Below the pieces are notes generated by a model. The model was not told where the DNA came from. It did not search any database and saw nothing but the letters and a program-made list of their open reading frames with translations. From assembly GCA_947174945.1 (NCBI GenBank), contig CAMWKZ010000002.1, positions 51,033 through 115,032 of the forward strand: a stretch of 64,000 bases of DNA, read 5' to 3'. The DNA comes from an uncultured Prevotellaceae bacterium (GTDB lineage: Bacteria > Bacteroidota > Bacteroidia > Bacteroidales > Bacteroidaceae). Below, piece after piece: positions 23,702 through 31,139 of the stretch (within the stretch, counting starts at the first letter, position 1; every line of letters starts with the position of its first letter). Made by a program: the position numbers and the translations under genes.

Positions 23702-23709
23702 TATCTTTG
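23702..23709 (+). promoter_or_regulatory. pgi -7 element
   Basis: TATCTTTG, 38 nt before the pgi ATG at 23748. In-frame sequence further upstream overlaps this promoter, which supports the later start. Confidence 0.7.
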
Positions 23710-23747
23710 CAAAACAAATGATAAGCACTAATTACACTAACGATATT

Positions 23748-25103
23748 ATGAGCAACATCAAACTTGACATCACGAAGGCAGCCTGCTTCCTCGAAGCCGG
23801 CGCCGTGAAGGCCTACGAGCCGAAGGTTAAAGCCGCTCAGCAGGCTTTGGAGGAGGGCACTTGCCCGGGTAACGATTTCTTAGGATGGCTGCACCTGCCC
23901 AGCAGCATTACGCCACAGTTCCTCGACGAGGTGCAGGCCGTGGCCGACACCCTGCGCCAGCAGTGCGAGGTGGTTGTCGTGGCCGGCATCGGCGGTTCCT
24001 ATCTGGGCGCACGCGCTGTCATTGAGGCGCTGGGCAACTCCTTTGCATGGCTCATACAGGACAAGCAGAACCCCACCATCCTGTTCGCTGGCAACAACAT
24101 CGGCGAGGACTACCTGTCCGAAATGACCGAGTACCTGAAGGGCAAGAAGTTTGGTGTCATCAACATCTCGAAGTCGGGCACGACCACAGAGACTGCGCTG
24201 ACCTTCCGCCTGCTGAAGAAGCAGTGCGAGGCCCAGATGGGCAAGGACGTTGCCAAGGACGTGATTGTGGCCGTAACCGATGCCAAGCGCGGTGCCGCCC
24301 GCACGTGTGCCGACAAGGAGGGCTACAAGAGCTTCATCATCCCCGACAACGTGGGTGGCCGCTTCTCGGTACTCACCCCCGTGGGACTACTGCCCATAGC
24401 CTGTGCCGGCTTCGACATCAAGGCACTCGTACAGGGTGCAGCCGACATGGAGAAGCAGTGCGGCACGGACGTACCCTTCGACCAGAACATAGCCGCCCAG
24501 TACGCAGCCGTGCGCAACGGCCTGTACGGTGCCGGCAAGAAGATTGAAATCATGGTCAACTACCAGCCCAAGCTGCACTTCATCTCCGAGTGGTGGAAGC
24601 AGCTCTACGGCGAGTCCGAGGGCAAAGACCAAAAGGGAATATTCCCCGCCTCCTGCGACTTCACCACCGACTTGCACTCCATGGGACAGTGGATACAGGA
24701 CGGCGAGCGCACCATCTTCGAGACCGTCATATCAGTAGAGCAGCCCAACCGCAGCCTCCTGTTCCCCAACGACGATGAAAACCTTGACGGCCTGAACTTC
24801 CTCGCCGGCAAGCGCGTAGACGAAGTAAACAAGATGGCCGAGCTGGGCACACGCCTGGCACACGTCGACGGTGGCGTGCCCAACATCCGCATCAGCGTTC
24901 CACAGCTCAACGAATACTACATCGGACAGCTCATCTACTTCTTCGAAATAGCCTGCGGCATCAGCGGCAACGTGCTCGGTGTCAACCCCTTCAACCAGCC
25001 CGGCGTAGAGGCTTACAAGAAGAATATGTTTGCCCTGCTCGACAAACCCGGCTACGAGGCCGACTCGAAGGCCATCAAGGAACGCCTGGCCAAGGAGAAA
25101 TAA
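23748..25103 (+). CDS. pgi: Glucose-6-phosphate isomerase
   Basis: The 451-residue enzyme shows [20 protein letters not shown], the sugar-isomerase strand [19 protein letters not shown], and the signature [17 protein letters not shown]. It interconverts glucose-6-phosphate and fructose-6-phosphate. The length fits the compact bacterial Pgi form. ATG 23748 ([13 protein letters not shown]) follows the promoter. A HAD phosphatase gene begins 3 nt after its stop, suggesting a shared transcript with sugar-phosphate function. Confidence 0.95.
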   Translation: MSNIKLDITKAACFLEAGAVKAYEPKVKAAQQALEEGTCPGNDFLGWLHLPSSITPQFLDEVQAVADTLRQQCEVVVVAGIGGSYLGARAVIEALGNSFAWLIQDKQNPTILFAGNNIGEDYLSEMTEYLKGKKFGVINISKSGTTTETALTFRLLKKQCEAQMGKDVAKDVIVAVTDAKRGAARTCADKEGYKSFIIPDNVGGRFSVLTPVGLLPIACAGFDIKALVQGAADMEKQCGTDVPFDQNIAAQYAAVRNGLYGAGKKIEIMVNYQPKLHFISEWWKQLYGESEGKDQKGIFPASCDFTTDLHSMGQWIQDGERTIFETVISVEQPNRSLLFPNDDENLDGLNFLAGKRVDEVNKMAELGTRLAHVDGGVPNIRISVPQLNEYYIGQLIYFFEIACGISGNVLGVNPFNQPGVEAYKKNMFALLDKPGYEADSKAIKERLAKEK

Positions 25104-25106
25104 AGG

Positions 25107-25841
25107 ATGGACACCATCTCGACATACAAAGCAAAACACGGCTTCGGGCAGTTTAGCCCGAAAGCCGTGCTTTTCGATATGGACGGGGTCATCTACGACT
25201 CCATGCCCAACCACGCCAAGGCATGGCACCAGTCCATGGCCGACTACGGGTTGCAGATGCCCCTGAGCGGAGCCTACCAGTACGAGGGAATGCGAGGCGT
25301 GGAGACCATCCAGCTGCTGGCACGCCAGCAATGGGCACGCGAGCTAAGCGACGACGAGGCCCGGCAGATGTACGCCCACAAGGCGGAGCTGTTTGCCGCC
25401 TGCCCCCCAGCCCAGCTCATGCCCGGCATCCAACAGCTCATGCAGCAAATCAAGGACGACGGGCTACAGATTTGCATCGTCACGGGAAGTGCCCAGCGCA
25501 TGATGCTCGACAAGCTGCAGAGCGACCTCCAAGGGCTTGTCAGCCCCCAGCTTATCGTCACCGCCCTCGATGTCAAGCGTGGTAAGCCCAACCCCGAGCC
25601 TTATCTGAAAGGTATGCAGAAGTGCGGCGTAGAGCCTTGGCAGTCGGTAGTCGTCGAGAACGCACCGCTGGGTGTCAGGGCCGCCGTAGCCGCCCGCTGC
25701 TTCACCATCGCCGTGAACACAGGCCCCCTGCCCACCGAGTCACTCGCCCAAGAAGGGGCCAGCCTCATCTTCCCTCGCATGACCGCACTTAGCCAAGCAT
25801 GGAAAGACTTTATCAGCAACGCACATGAAAGAGAAATCTGA
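25107..25841 (+). CDS. HAD-superfamily hydrolase, beta-phosphoglucomutase-like
   Basis: The 244-residue protein has HAD motif I VLFDMDGVIYDSMP (nucleophile Asp of D-x-D), motif II CIVTGS, motif III KRGKPNPEPYL and motif IV VVENAPLGVRAA. In motif IV Asn stands where many relatives have Asp, while the preceding Glu is kept; this variant is common enough not to imply inactivity. It probably acts on a sugar phosphate, either as phosphatase or mutase. Its 3' end overlaps the next gene by 17 bp. Confidence 0.85.
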   Translation: MDTISTYKAKHGFGQFSPKAVLFDMDGVIYDSMPNHAKAWHQSMADYGLQMPLSGAYQYEGMRGVETIQLLARQQWARELSDDEARQMYAHKAELFAACPPAQLMPGIQQLMQQIKDDGLQICIVTGSAQRMMLDKLQSDLQGLVSPQLIVTALDVKRGKPNPEPYLKGMQKCGVEPWQSVVVENAPLGVRAAVAARCFTIAVNTGPLPTESLAQEGASLIFPRMTALSQAWKDFISNAHEREI

Positions 25842-26136
25842 CAGCAAATGGCTGCAAAACTATAACGCCATTATGCAGTACATGGAGGCCAACAGGCGGC
25901 GGCCCTCCAAGCATCGCATTGAAGACCACCGTATGCTCAACTGGCTTAAATACAATAAGAAGCTAATAGCGGCAGGGAAAATGTCGGATGAACGCCTGAG
26001 GCTCTTCCATCAACTAATGGACATAGCCAACGGCTACCGCAAGCTCAACCAATATGCCTACGGCGTTCCCATGCCCAAGGAGGAACGCCCCTCCAATGCC
26101 GAACAGCTTAGCTTGTTCGACTTCGACCAAGCGTAA
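25825..26136 (+). CDS. Small protein with a helicase-associated (HA)-type helical motif
   Basis: The 103-residue protein has a central MLNWLKYNKKLIAAGKMSDE then RLRLF, like a single helicase-associated domain repeat (W..W...N......GK(L/M)...R...). Such domains are found behind helicases, but none is present here. The N-terminus is basic (NRRRPSKHRIEDHR) and could bind nucleic acid. It overlaps the HAD gene by 17 bp and so is probably translated from the pgi transcript. Function unknown. Confidence 0.65.
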   Translation: MKEKSDSKWLQNYNAIMQYMEANRRRPSKHRIEDHRMLNWLKYNKKLIAAGKMSDERLRLFHQLMDIANGYRKLNQYAYGVPMPKEERPSNAEQLSLFDFDQA

Positions 26137-26138
26137 GG

Positions 26139-26702
26139 TCACACGTCATCCTCTGTCGTGCTGGGGTCGACGTTGCTCGTATCCATCTGCGCGTCACGGC
26201 TGATGACCACTTCACCCATTCGCGACAACCGAATCACCAGCGGTATATACTCATCCGTCTGCGGATGCCCCACGCTGCCACCGAACACCAGCCAGTCGCC
26301 ATCCACCTTATCAAACACCAGCCCCTCAAAGATGCCCGTGTTCTGATAGTCCTCGTCCAGATAGTCAGCCATCATCGGCTTCGTAAACTTCCTGCTGAAG
26401 AACACCGACCCATCGGCTCGCGACACCGCCAGCGTGAAGACATTGTCCACAAACTTCTGCCCCGTCTCGTCCTTTACCAAGGGCAGCGAGTCGGAAGCCT
26501 GCCGGTTGATAGCCACGTGATACGTCTTGCCGAGCCACTTCACATCGCGCTCGTCGGTATATTCCTGCATCCTGACGGGAGCCTTCGGCTTTACCTTCAC
26601 CACCCGTGGGGCTATGATGTCGTCACTCTTCTTCTTGCCTCCACACGAAGCCATCATGCCCAGCATCATGCCCACGGCTGCGAACGCCAATATCTTTTTC
26701 AT
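26139..26702 (-). CDS. DUF4738-like lipoprotein
   Basis: The 187-residue protein begins with a lipoprotein signal (MKKILAFAAVGMMLGMMASC, Cys at the cleavage site) followed by GGKKKSDD, an outer-membrane-type lysine/aspartate linker. The body is predicted beta-rich (VKWLGKTYHVAINRQASD, DGSVFFSRKFTKP). I associate this with the Bacteroidota DUF4738 family, with moderate certainty and no known function. ATG 26702 was chosen for the signal peptide; a -7 element (TACTTTTG, minus strand, 26730-26737) lies 27 nt upstream. It converges on the HA-motif gene with 2 bp between stops. Confidence 0.7.
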   Translation of the reverse strand: MKKILAFAAVGMMLGMMASCGGKKKSDDIIAPRVVKVKPKAPVRMQEYTDERDVKWLGKTYHVAINRQASDSLPLVKDETGQKFVDNVFTLAVSRADGSVFFSRKFTKPMMADYLDEDYQNTGIFEGLVFDKVDGDWLVFGGSVGHPQTDEYIPLVIRLSRMGEVVISRDAQMDTSNVDPSTTEDDV

Positions 26703-26779
26703 ATCTTTACTGTCTTTTGGTTTTGTTGGCAAAAGTACGAAAAAAGCACGAGACACGCAAGGAAACAGGGAAAAAAGAA

Positions 26780-26805
26780 GCACCCCGCCTGAAAAGACGG
26801 GGTGC
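26780..26805 (-). terminator. Intrinsic terminator on the minus strand, possibly ending a small RNA
   Basis: GCACCCCG (26780-26787) and CGGGGTGC (26798-26805) form an 8-bp stem; on the minus strand it is followed by UUCUUUUUU (complement of 26771-26779). It lies upstream of the DUF4738 promoter, so it would end a transcript coming from 26810-27000, where no gene is visible. Confidence 0.55.
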
Positions 26806-27018
26806 CATGTGTCATCCTAATCATCTCCTTACAAGGTAAATACCTATAAAAGGAAGGCACGCTTGCCCATAAAAACACTATGTTAACCTAAATCACTATG
26901 ATTCTTGCAACGTGTCGCACGCCTGTGCTTCACTATTCCTTTGACGGTAAACGTGGCGAAAAGTTTAACGGCACCGTAAAAAAAATTGTTTTTTACAGGC
27001 TGTATGATGTTTTTTCGC

Positions 27019-27026
27019 TATCTTTG
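27019..27026 (+). promoter_or_regulatory. -7 element of the DUF4230 pair
   Basis: TATCTTTG, 25 nt before the ATG at 27052. Confidence 0.65.
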
Positions 27027-27051
27027 TACGCAATTACTTGAGACGACAACT

Positions 27052-27717
27052 ATGAAACAGCAGCTACTTATACTAACCATGCTCCTGCTGGCAGGGCTTT
27101 CCGCATCGTGCGGCAGTGGGCAGACGGAGCAGGCTACCGCCGTTGTAACCGACACGGTGCCCTCGCTGGTCATGCAGATAAAAAAGACTTCGCGCCTCTA
27201 TACCACCGAGTACCACATCCACAAGATTATCACCCACGACGATGTGGTCAGGCTGAAGGGCAACCTGCTGCAGCAGGAGTTTAACATCGCCCTGCCGCTG
27301 GGCGAGCGCAAGATAGCCATCCCGATGGATGCCACCCTCAAGGCGTACATTGACTTCAGCGACTTCTCGGAGAAGAACATCGAGCGCGACGGCGACCACA
27401 TCACCATTCTGCTGCCCGACCCGAAGGTGACGCTCACCAGTACGAAGATAGACCAGAAGGAAATCAAAGAGTATGTCGGGCTGACGCGCTCCCGCTTTAC
27501 CGACAAGGAACTGAGCAGCTACGAGCAACAAGGACGGCAGGCCATACTCGACAACATCCCCAGCATGGACATCCTGCCCACGGCGCAGGGCAACGCCGCC
27601 CGCGTATTGGTGCCCATGCTCACGCAGATGGGCTATCAGGAGCAGCACATCACCATTGCCTTCCGCAAGAATCTAAGCATCCAACAACTTATCAACTCAA
27701 GCCTTGAAAGAAAATGA
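27052..27717 (+). CDS. DUF4230-like lipoprotein (first of pair)
   Basis: The 221-residue protein starts with a lipoprotein signal ending SASCGSG. The body (SRLYTTEYHIHKIITHDD, RKIAIPMDATLKAYIDFSDF, ITILLPDPKVTLTSTKID) fits the DUF4230 family, which has an all-beta domain followed by helices. It would be anchored to a membrane outside the cytosol. The next gene encodes a second member and overlaps by 4 bp (ATGA). No biochemical function is known to me for the family. Confidence 0.75.
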   Translation: MKQQLLILTMLLLAGLSASCGSGQTEQATAVVTDTVPSLVMQIKKTSRLYTTEYHIHKIITHDDVVRLKGNLLQQEFNIALPLGERKIAIPMDATLKAYIDFSDFSEKNIERDGDHITILLPDPKVTLTSTKIDQKEIKEYVGLTRSRFTDKELSSYEQQGRQAILDNIPSMDILPTAQGNAARVLVPMLTQMGYQEQHITIAFRKNLSIQQLINSSLERK

Positions 27718-28298
27718 AATGGAACATCAGATATAGCCTTTATGCACTGGCAACCGTTGTTGCCGTCGTGCTGTTAGCATGGCTGGCACGCTCCGTCAAG
27801 CGGACGGAAATAAGCCTCGGTGTGGACGACCGCATCAACATCACCCCTGAACAGATAGAGAGCATCAAGGCCATTGGCGAGTGGGAGTTCTTGTCAATAG
27901 CCGACGAGGAGATGGCCGACACGGTGCGCAAGGGCATCTTCACCGACGACCACTTGGTGCGCATCTATTACGGAACCGTGCGCTTGGGCATCAACATGCA
28001 CCAAGTAGAGCCGGGATGGCTTCAAGTCGCAGGCGACAGCATCGAGGTGACGCTGCCCAAGATTGGACTGCTCGACCGTGACTTCATTGACGAGGCCCGC
28101 ACCAAGAGCTTTCACGAGAGTGGGCGATGGAAGGCGGAAGACCGTGAAGCCCTCTACCGGCAGGCTTACCGAAAGATGCTGAAGCACTGCATGACCCCTG
28201 AGAACATACAAAGCGCACGCCGCAACGGCGAGGCTTTGTTCCGCAATATGTTTAAGACGCTCGGCTACGAGCACGTCCTGATAAAGTGGCAAGAGTAG
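27714..28298 (+). CDS. DUF4230-like membrane-anchored protein (second of pair)
   Basis: The 194-residue protein has one N-terminal transmembrane helix (LYALATVVAVVLLAWLA) and a DUF4230-like domain with a pattern similar to the preceding gene (IGEWEFLSIADEEMADTV, DSIEVTLPKIGLLDRDFID, then a helical tail). It lacks a lipobox, so one partner is lipid-anchored and the other helix-anchored. Translational coupling through ATGA suggests the two work together. Confidence 0.72.
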   Translation: MKWNIRYSLYALATVVAVVLLAWLARSVKRTEISLGVDDRINITPEQIESIKAIGEWEFLSIADEEMADTVRKGIFTDDHLVRIYYGTVRLGINMHQVEPGWLQVAGDSIEVTLPKIGLLDRDFIDEARTKSFHESGRWKAEDREALYRQAYRKMLKHCMTPENIQSARRNGEALFRNMFKTLGYEHVLIKWQE

Positions 28299-28336
28299 CT
28301 GGGCATCACAGCCCCAATGGATAGAAGTGCAATGCC

Positions 28337-29011
28337 TTACGGCTGCATCCTAACCCACTTCTCAACATACAGCACGCCTTGTGACACTCGGAAGGCGATG
28401 TCCCACCCCTTGAAAGGCATTCCGTACAGCCTGCTCTCGTCAGCATGATAGTGGGGGCGTGGGTCTAAGGCCAGCGTCTTCTCCAGTGCCGTGGCATCTT
28501 CAGCCGACAGCGCACTGCGCAGTTCGTCGGGCAGCACCACGCGCAACTGCCGCCACTGGTGCTGGTCGGTAAACCCGCCACGGGCCTCGGGATGGCTGTC
28601 GACATAGGGCAGATAGGGCTTGATGTCATAGATAGGCGTGCCGTCCATGAGGTCGGCCCCTAACACTTCGATGGCCGGGGTCTTTTGGTCGACTGCCGCA
28701 ATGCGCACGGACGACAGTCCCAAGTTGTTCGGTCGGAAGGGCGAGCGCGTTGCCCATACCCCCATGCGCTCGTTGCCCCCTAAAAGCGGAGGCCTGACGG
28801 TGGCGTGCTTCTCGGCATCGACATTCGCTGAGAAGCCCCAGAGCAGCCACAGGTAATCGTAGTCCTCCAGTCCGCGGAGCGCATCGCCGTTGGCATACTC
28901 TGGTACGAAGCAGATGCGCCCGCGCAGTTCGCTGACGATGCCACTCTGGCGCGGAATGCCGAATTTCGACGTGAAGGGCGAGCGGAAGAAGGCTATGGGT
29001 TCTATTTTCAT
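28337..29011 (-). CDS. trmO: tRNA (N6-threonylcarbamoyladenosine(37)-N6)-methyltransferase
   Basis: The 224-residue protein has the TrmO/TsaA-type N-terminal domain: FFRSPFTSKFGIPRQSGIV, LEDYDYLWLLWGFS and VWATRSPFRPNNLGLSSVRI with the SAM-binding residues, followed by a C-terminal domain (KPYLPYVDSHP). TrmO methylates t6A37 of tRNA-Thr. The start ATG 29011 lies only 4 nt after a -7 element (29016-29023, minus strand), so the mRNA should be leaderless or the start one codon class off. It is divergent from the AI-2E family gene. Confidence 0.88.
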   Translation of the reverse strand: MKIEPIAFFRSPFTSKFGIPRQSGIVSELRGRICFVPEYANGDALRGLEDYDYLWLLWGFSANVDAEKHATVRPPLLGGNERMGVWATRSPFRPNNLGLSSVRIAAVDQKTPAIEVLGADLMDGTPIYDIKPYLPYVDSHPEARGGFTDQHQWRQLRVVLPDELRSALSAEDATALEKTLALDPRPHYHADESRLYGMPFKGWDIAFRVSQGVLYVEKWVRMQP

Positions 29012-29015
29012 GGCG

Positions 29016-29074
29016 CAAAGATACAAATATTTCGATACTTTGAGCCTATTATCCCTTTATTTTTCGTATCTTTG
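29016..29074. promoter_or_regulatory. Divergent promoters of trmO and the AI-2E-family permease gene
   Basis: CAAAGATA at 29016-29023 is a minus-strand TATCTTTG for trmO. TATCTTTG at 29067-29074 serves the plus-strand gene starting at 29101. The two transcripts diverge from about 50 bp. Confidence 0.65.
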
Positions 29075-29100
29075 TGGCTGAATCCGTTCATGTTTAACTC

Positions 29101-30180
29101 ATGGAACAAAAGAAGATAACATTCGATAGCTTTGTGCGTGGCATGTTGACGGCCATTGCCATTGTGGGGCTTATCATGCTGCTGAACCGGCTGAGCGGGG
29201 TGCTGCTGCCGTTCTTTCTGGCATGGCTGGCCGCCTACATCCTGTTTCCACTGGTGAAGTTCTACCAGTACCGATGCCGTCTGAAGTTCCGCATTGCGGG
29301 CATCTTGTGTGCTTTCCTCACGGTCGGCACCATACTGACGGGGCTGTTTATGCTGATGATACCCCCGATGATTGACGAGTTTGTGCGCGTGGTAGACCTG
29401 ACGATAACCTATGTGTCGCGCGATGCCTTTACGAGCAACATCCCCAACATGATAGAGAAGTTTATCCACGATAACATCAGGGCAGAGGATGTCAAGGCGT
29501 TTATCACACAGGAGGGATTTATCAGCTTCGTCAAGCAGACCATACCGAAGGTGTGGGACATCATATCGCAGTCGGTCAACATCCTGTCAAGTATGTTTAC
29601 GCTGACGATGGTTATCCTCTATACGCTCTTTATCCTGCTCGACTACGAACAGTTCTCCAACGGCTGGGTACTGATGTTGCCGGAGCGTTATCGCCAGTTT
29701 GCCGTGCAGCTGATATGCGACATCGAGCAGGGCATGAACAAGTACTTCCGCGGTCAGGGCCTGGTGGCCTTCTGCGTCGGGGTGCTGTTCAGCATCGGGT
29801 TCCTTATCATCGACTTCCCTATGGCCATTGGCCTTGGTATGTTCATCGGCCTGCTGAACATGGTGCCCTACCTGCAGCTGGTGGGCTTCATCCCCACTGT
29901 CCTGCTGGCCGTGGTCAAGGCAGCCGACACGGGAGAGAGCTTCTGGGTCATCATGCTGTCGGCCCTGATAGTCTTTGCCGTCGTTCAGGTGATTCAAGAT
30001 ACCATCCTCACACCCAGAATCATGGGCAAGGTGATGGGGCTTAACTCGGCCATCATCCTGCTGTCGCTCTCCATCTGGGGGGCGCTACTGGGCATTCTCG
30101 GCATGATTATAGCCCTGCCGCTGACCACGCTGCTCATTACCTACTATCATAAATACGTCATTAAAAACAAGCAAGAATGA
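29101..30180 (+). CDS. AI-2E-family (PerM-like) membrane transporter
   Basis: The 359-residue protein has about eight hydrophobic segments: pairs near the N-terminus (TAIAIVGLIMLLNRLSGVLL, FFLAWLAAYILFPLV), one at about 60-85, and a C-terminal group including FCVGVLFSIGFLIIDFP, IGLLNMVPYLQLVGFIP and ILLSLSIWGALLGILGMII. The GLLN-x-VPY block and the PLTTLL ending are typical of the AI-2E transporter superfamily, whose members export autoinducer-2 or act as Na+/H+ antiporters. The substrate cannot be told. It overlaps the MBL gene by 4 bp. Confidence 0.85.
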   Translation: MEQKKITFDSFVRGMLTAIAIVGLIMLLNRLSGVLLPFFLAWLAAYILFPLVKFYQYRCRLKFRIAGILCAFLTVGTILTGLFMLMIPPMIDEFVRVVDLTITYVSRDAFTSNIPNMIEKFIHDNIRAEDVKAFITQEGFISFVKQTIPKVWDIISQSVNILSSMFTLTMVILYTLFILLDYEQFSNGWVLMLPERYRQFAVQLICDIEQGMNKYFRGQGLVAFCVGVLFSIGFLIIDFPMAIGLGMFIGLLNMVPYLQLVGFIPTVLLAVVKAADTGESFWVIMLSALIVFAVVQVIQDTILTPRIMGKVMGLNSAIILLSLSIWGALLGILGMIIALPLTTLLITYYHKYVIKNKQE

Positions 30181-30911
30181 AGAAGTTTACCTTATCACTA
30201 CTGATGGCCGCCTGCACCATCCTTACCCTGCAGGCTCAGCAACGCAAGACTGATGTGTTCAAAACCAAGTCGGGCAAGGAGGTTAAGTTTACGTGCATCA
30301 AACACGCGAGCATACAGATAGAGTACGACGGTCGATACTTCTACATCGACCCCGTGACGGGACTGAAGCCCGAGACCGACTACACCACCTTTCCGAAGGC
30401 TAACTACATCTTCATTACCCACGAGCATCCCGACCACTTCGACCGACTGGCACTGACCCAGCTGACGAGCAGCAGGACGGTGGCATACGCTAACAAGAAC
30501 GTGGCGGCTCTGTATAGCCATGCCTGCGGACTGAAGAACGGCGACAGCATCAGCATTACACGCGACGTGCAGTTGCAGGCCGTGCCGGCTTATAACACGA
30601 CTGCCGACCGCCAGCAATACCACCCCAAGGGTCGCGACAACGGCTATATACTGACCATCGACGGGCTGCGCATCTACGTGGCTGGCGATACGGAGGACAT
30701 TCCCGAAATGGCCGACATCCGCGACATCGACATCGCCTTCCTGCCCTGCAACCAGCCTTACACCATGACACCCGAGCAACTGGTGCGTGCGGCCAAGGTT
30801 ATCAAGCCGCGCGTGCTCTTTCCCTACCACTACTCGGAGACGCCTATCCGTCAGGTGCAGTTCCAACTCAACGGCTCGGGCATAGAGGTGCGCATACGCA
30901 ACTATCAGTAG
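30177..30911 (+). CDS. Secreted MBL-fold metallo-hydrolase
   Basis: The 244-residue protein begins with a signal peptide (MKKFTLSLLMAACTILTLQA, cleavage before QQR) and has the metal motif ITHEHPDHFDRL (H-x-H-x-D-H), further ligands in YVAGDTEDIPEM and a final FPYHYSE histidine. It resembles UlaG/beta-lactamase-superfamily-2 proteins; here it should be periplasmic. Substrate unknown. The ATGA overlap with the preceding permease indicates coupling. The 22-bp repeat array starts 30 bp after its stop. Confidence 0.82.
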   Translation: MKKFTLSLLMAACTILTLQAQQRKTDVFKTKSGKEVKFTCIKHASIQIEYDGRYFYIDPVTGLKPETDYTTFPKANYIFITHEHPDHFDRLALTQLTSSRTVAYANKNVAALYSHACGLKNGDSISITRDVQLQAVPAYNTTADRQQYHPKGRDNGYILTIDGLRIYVAGDTEDIPEMADIRDIDIAFLPCNQPYTMTPEQLVRAAKVIKPRVLFPYHYSETPIRQVQFQLNGSGIEVRIRNYQ

Positions 30912-30940
30912 GCTGACGGGGCGAGCCTAGGGGGGGCTTG

Positions 30941-31050
30941 GTGCGGACACGCTCCGCATCATGCGCCGACGTGCTTCGCATCATGTGCCGACACGCTCCG
31001 CACCATGCGCCGACCGCGTCCGCATCAGGTGCCGACGTGCTCCGCACCGA
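30941..31050. repeat. 22-bp tandem repeat array (5 units)
   Basis: Five contiguous units start at 30941, 30963, 30985, 31007 and 31029; consensus GTGCCGA-N5-TCCGCAYCAT. This is the reverse complement of the unit at 46501-46654. Each unit is an imperfect palindrome TGCSGA-N5-TCSGCA in which the S positions form a C-C (or G-G) mismatch. It lies between the MBL gene and the PP2C-type gene promoter. Confidence 0.93.
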
Positions 31051-31109
31051 TTGGGGGCTTTATCGGCATTATTTCAACGTAAAGTTAGAGGAAATCGCCA
31101 AATTATTTG

Positions 31110-31117
31110 TACCTTTG
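31110..31117 (+). promoter_or_regulatory. -7 element of the PP2C-type phosphatase gene
   Basis: TACCTTTG, 22 nt before the ATG at 31140 and 59 bp after the repeat array. Confidence 0.65.
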
Positions 31118-31139
31118 CACGGAAATAGCTTGCAACGAA

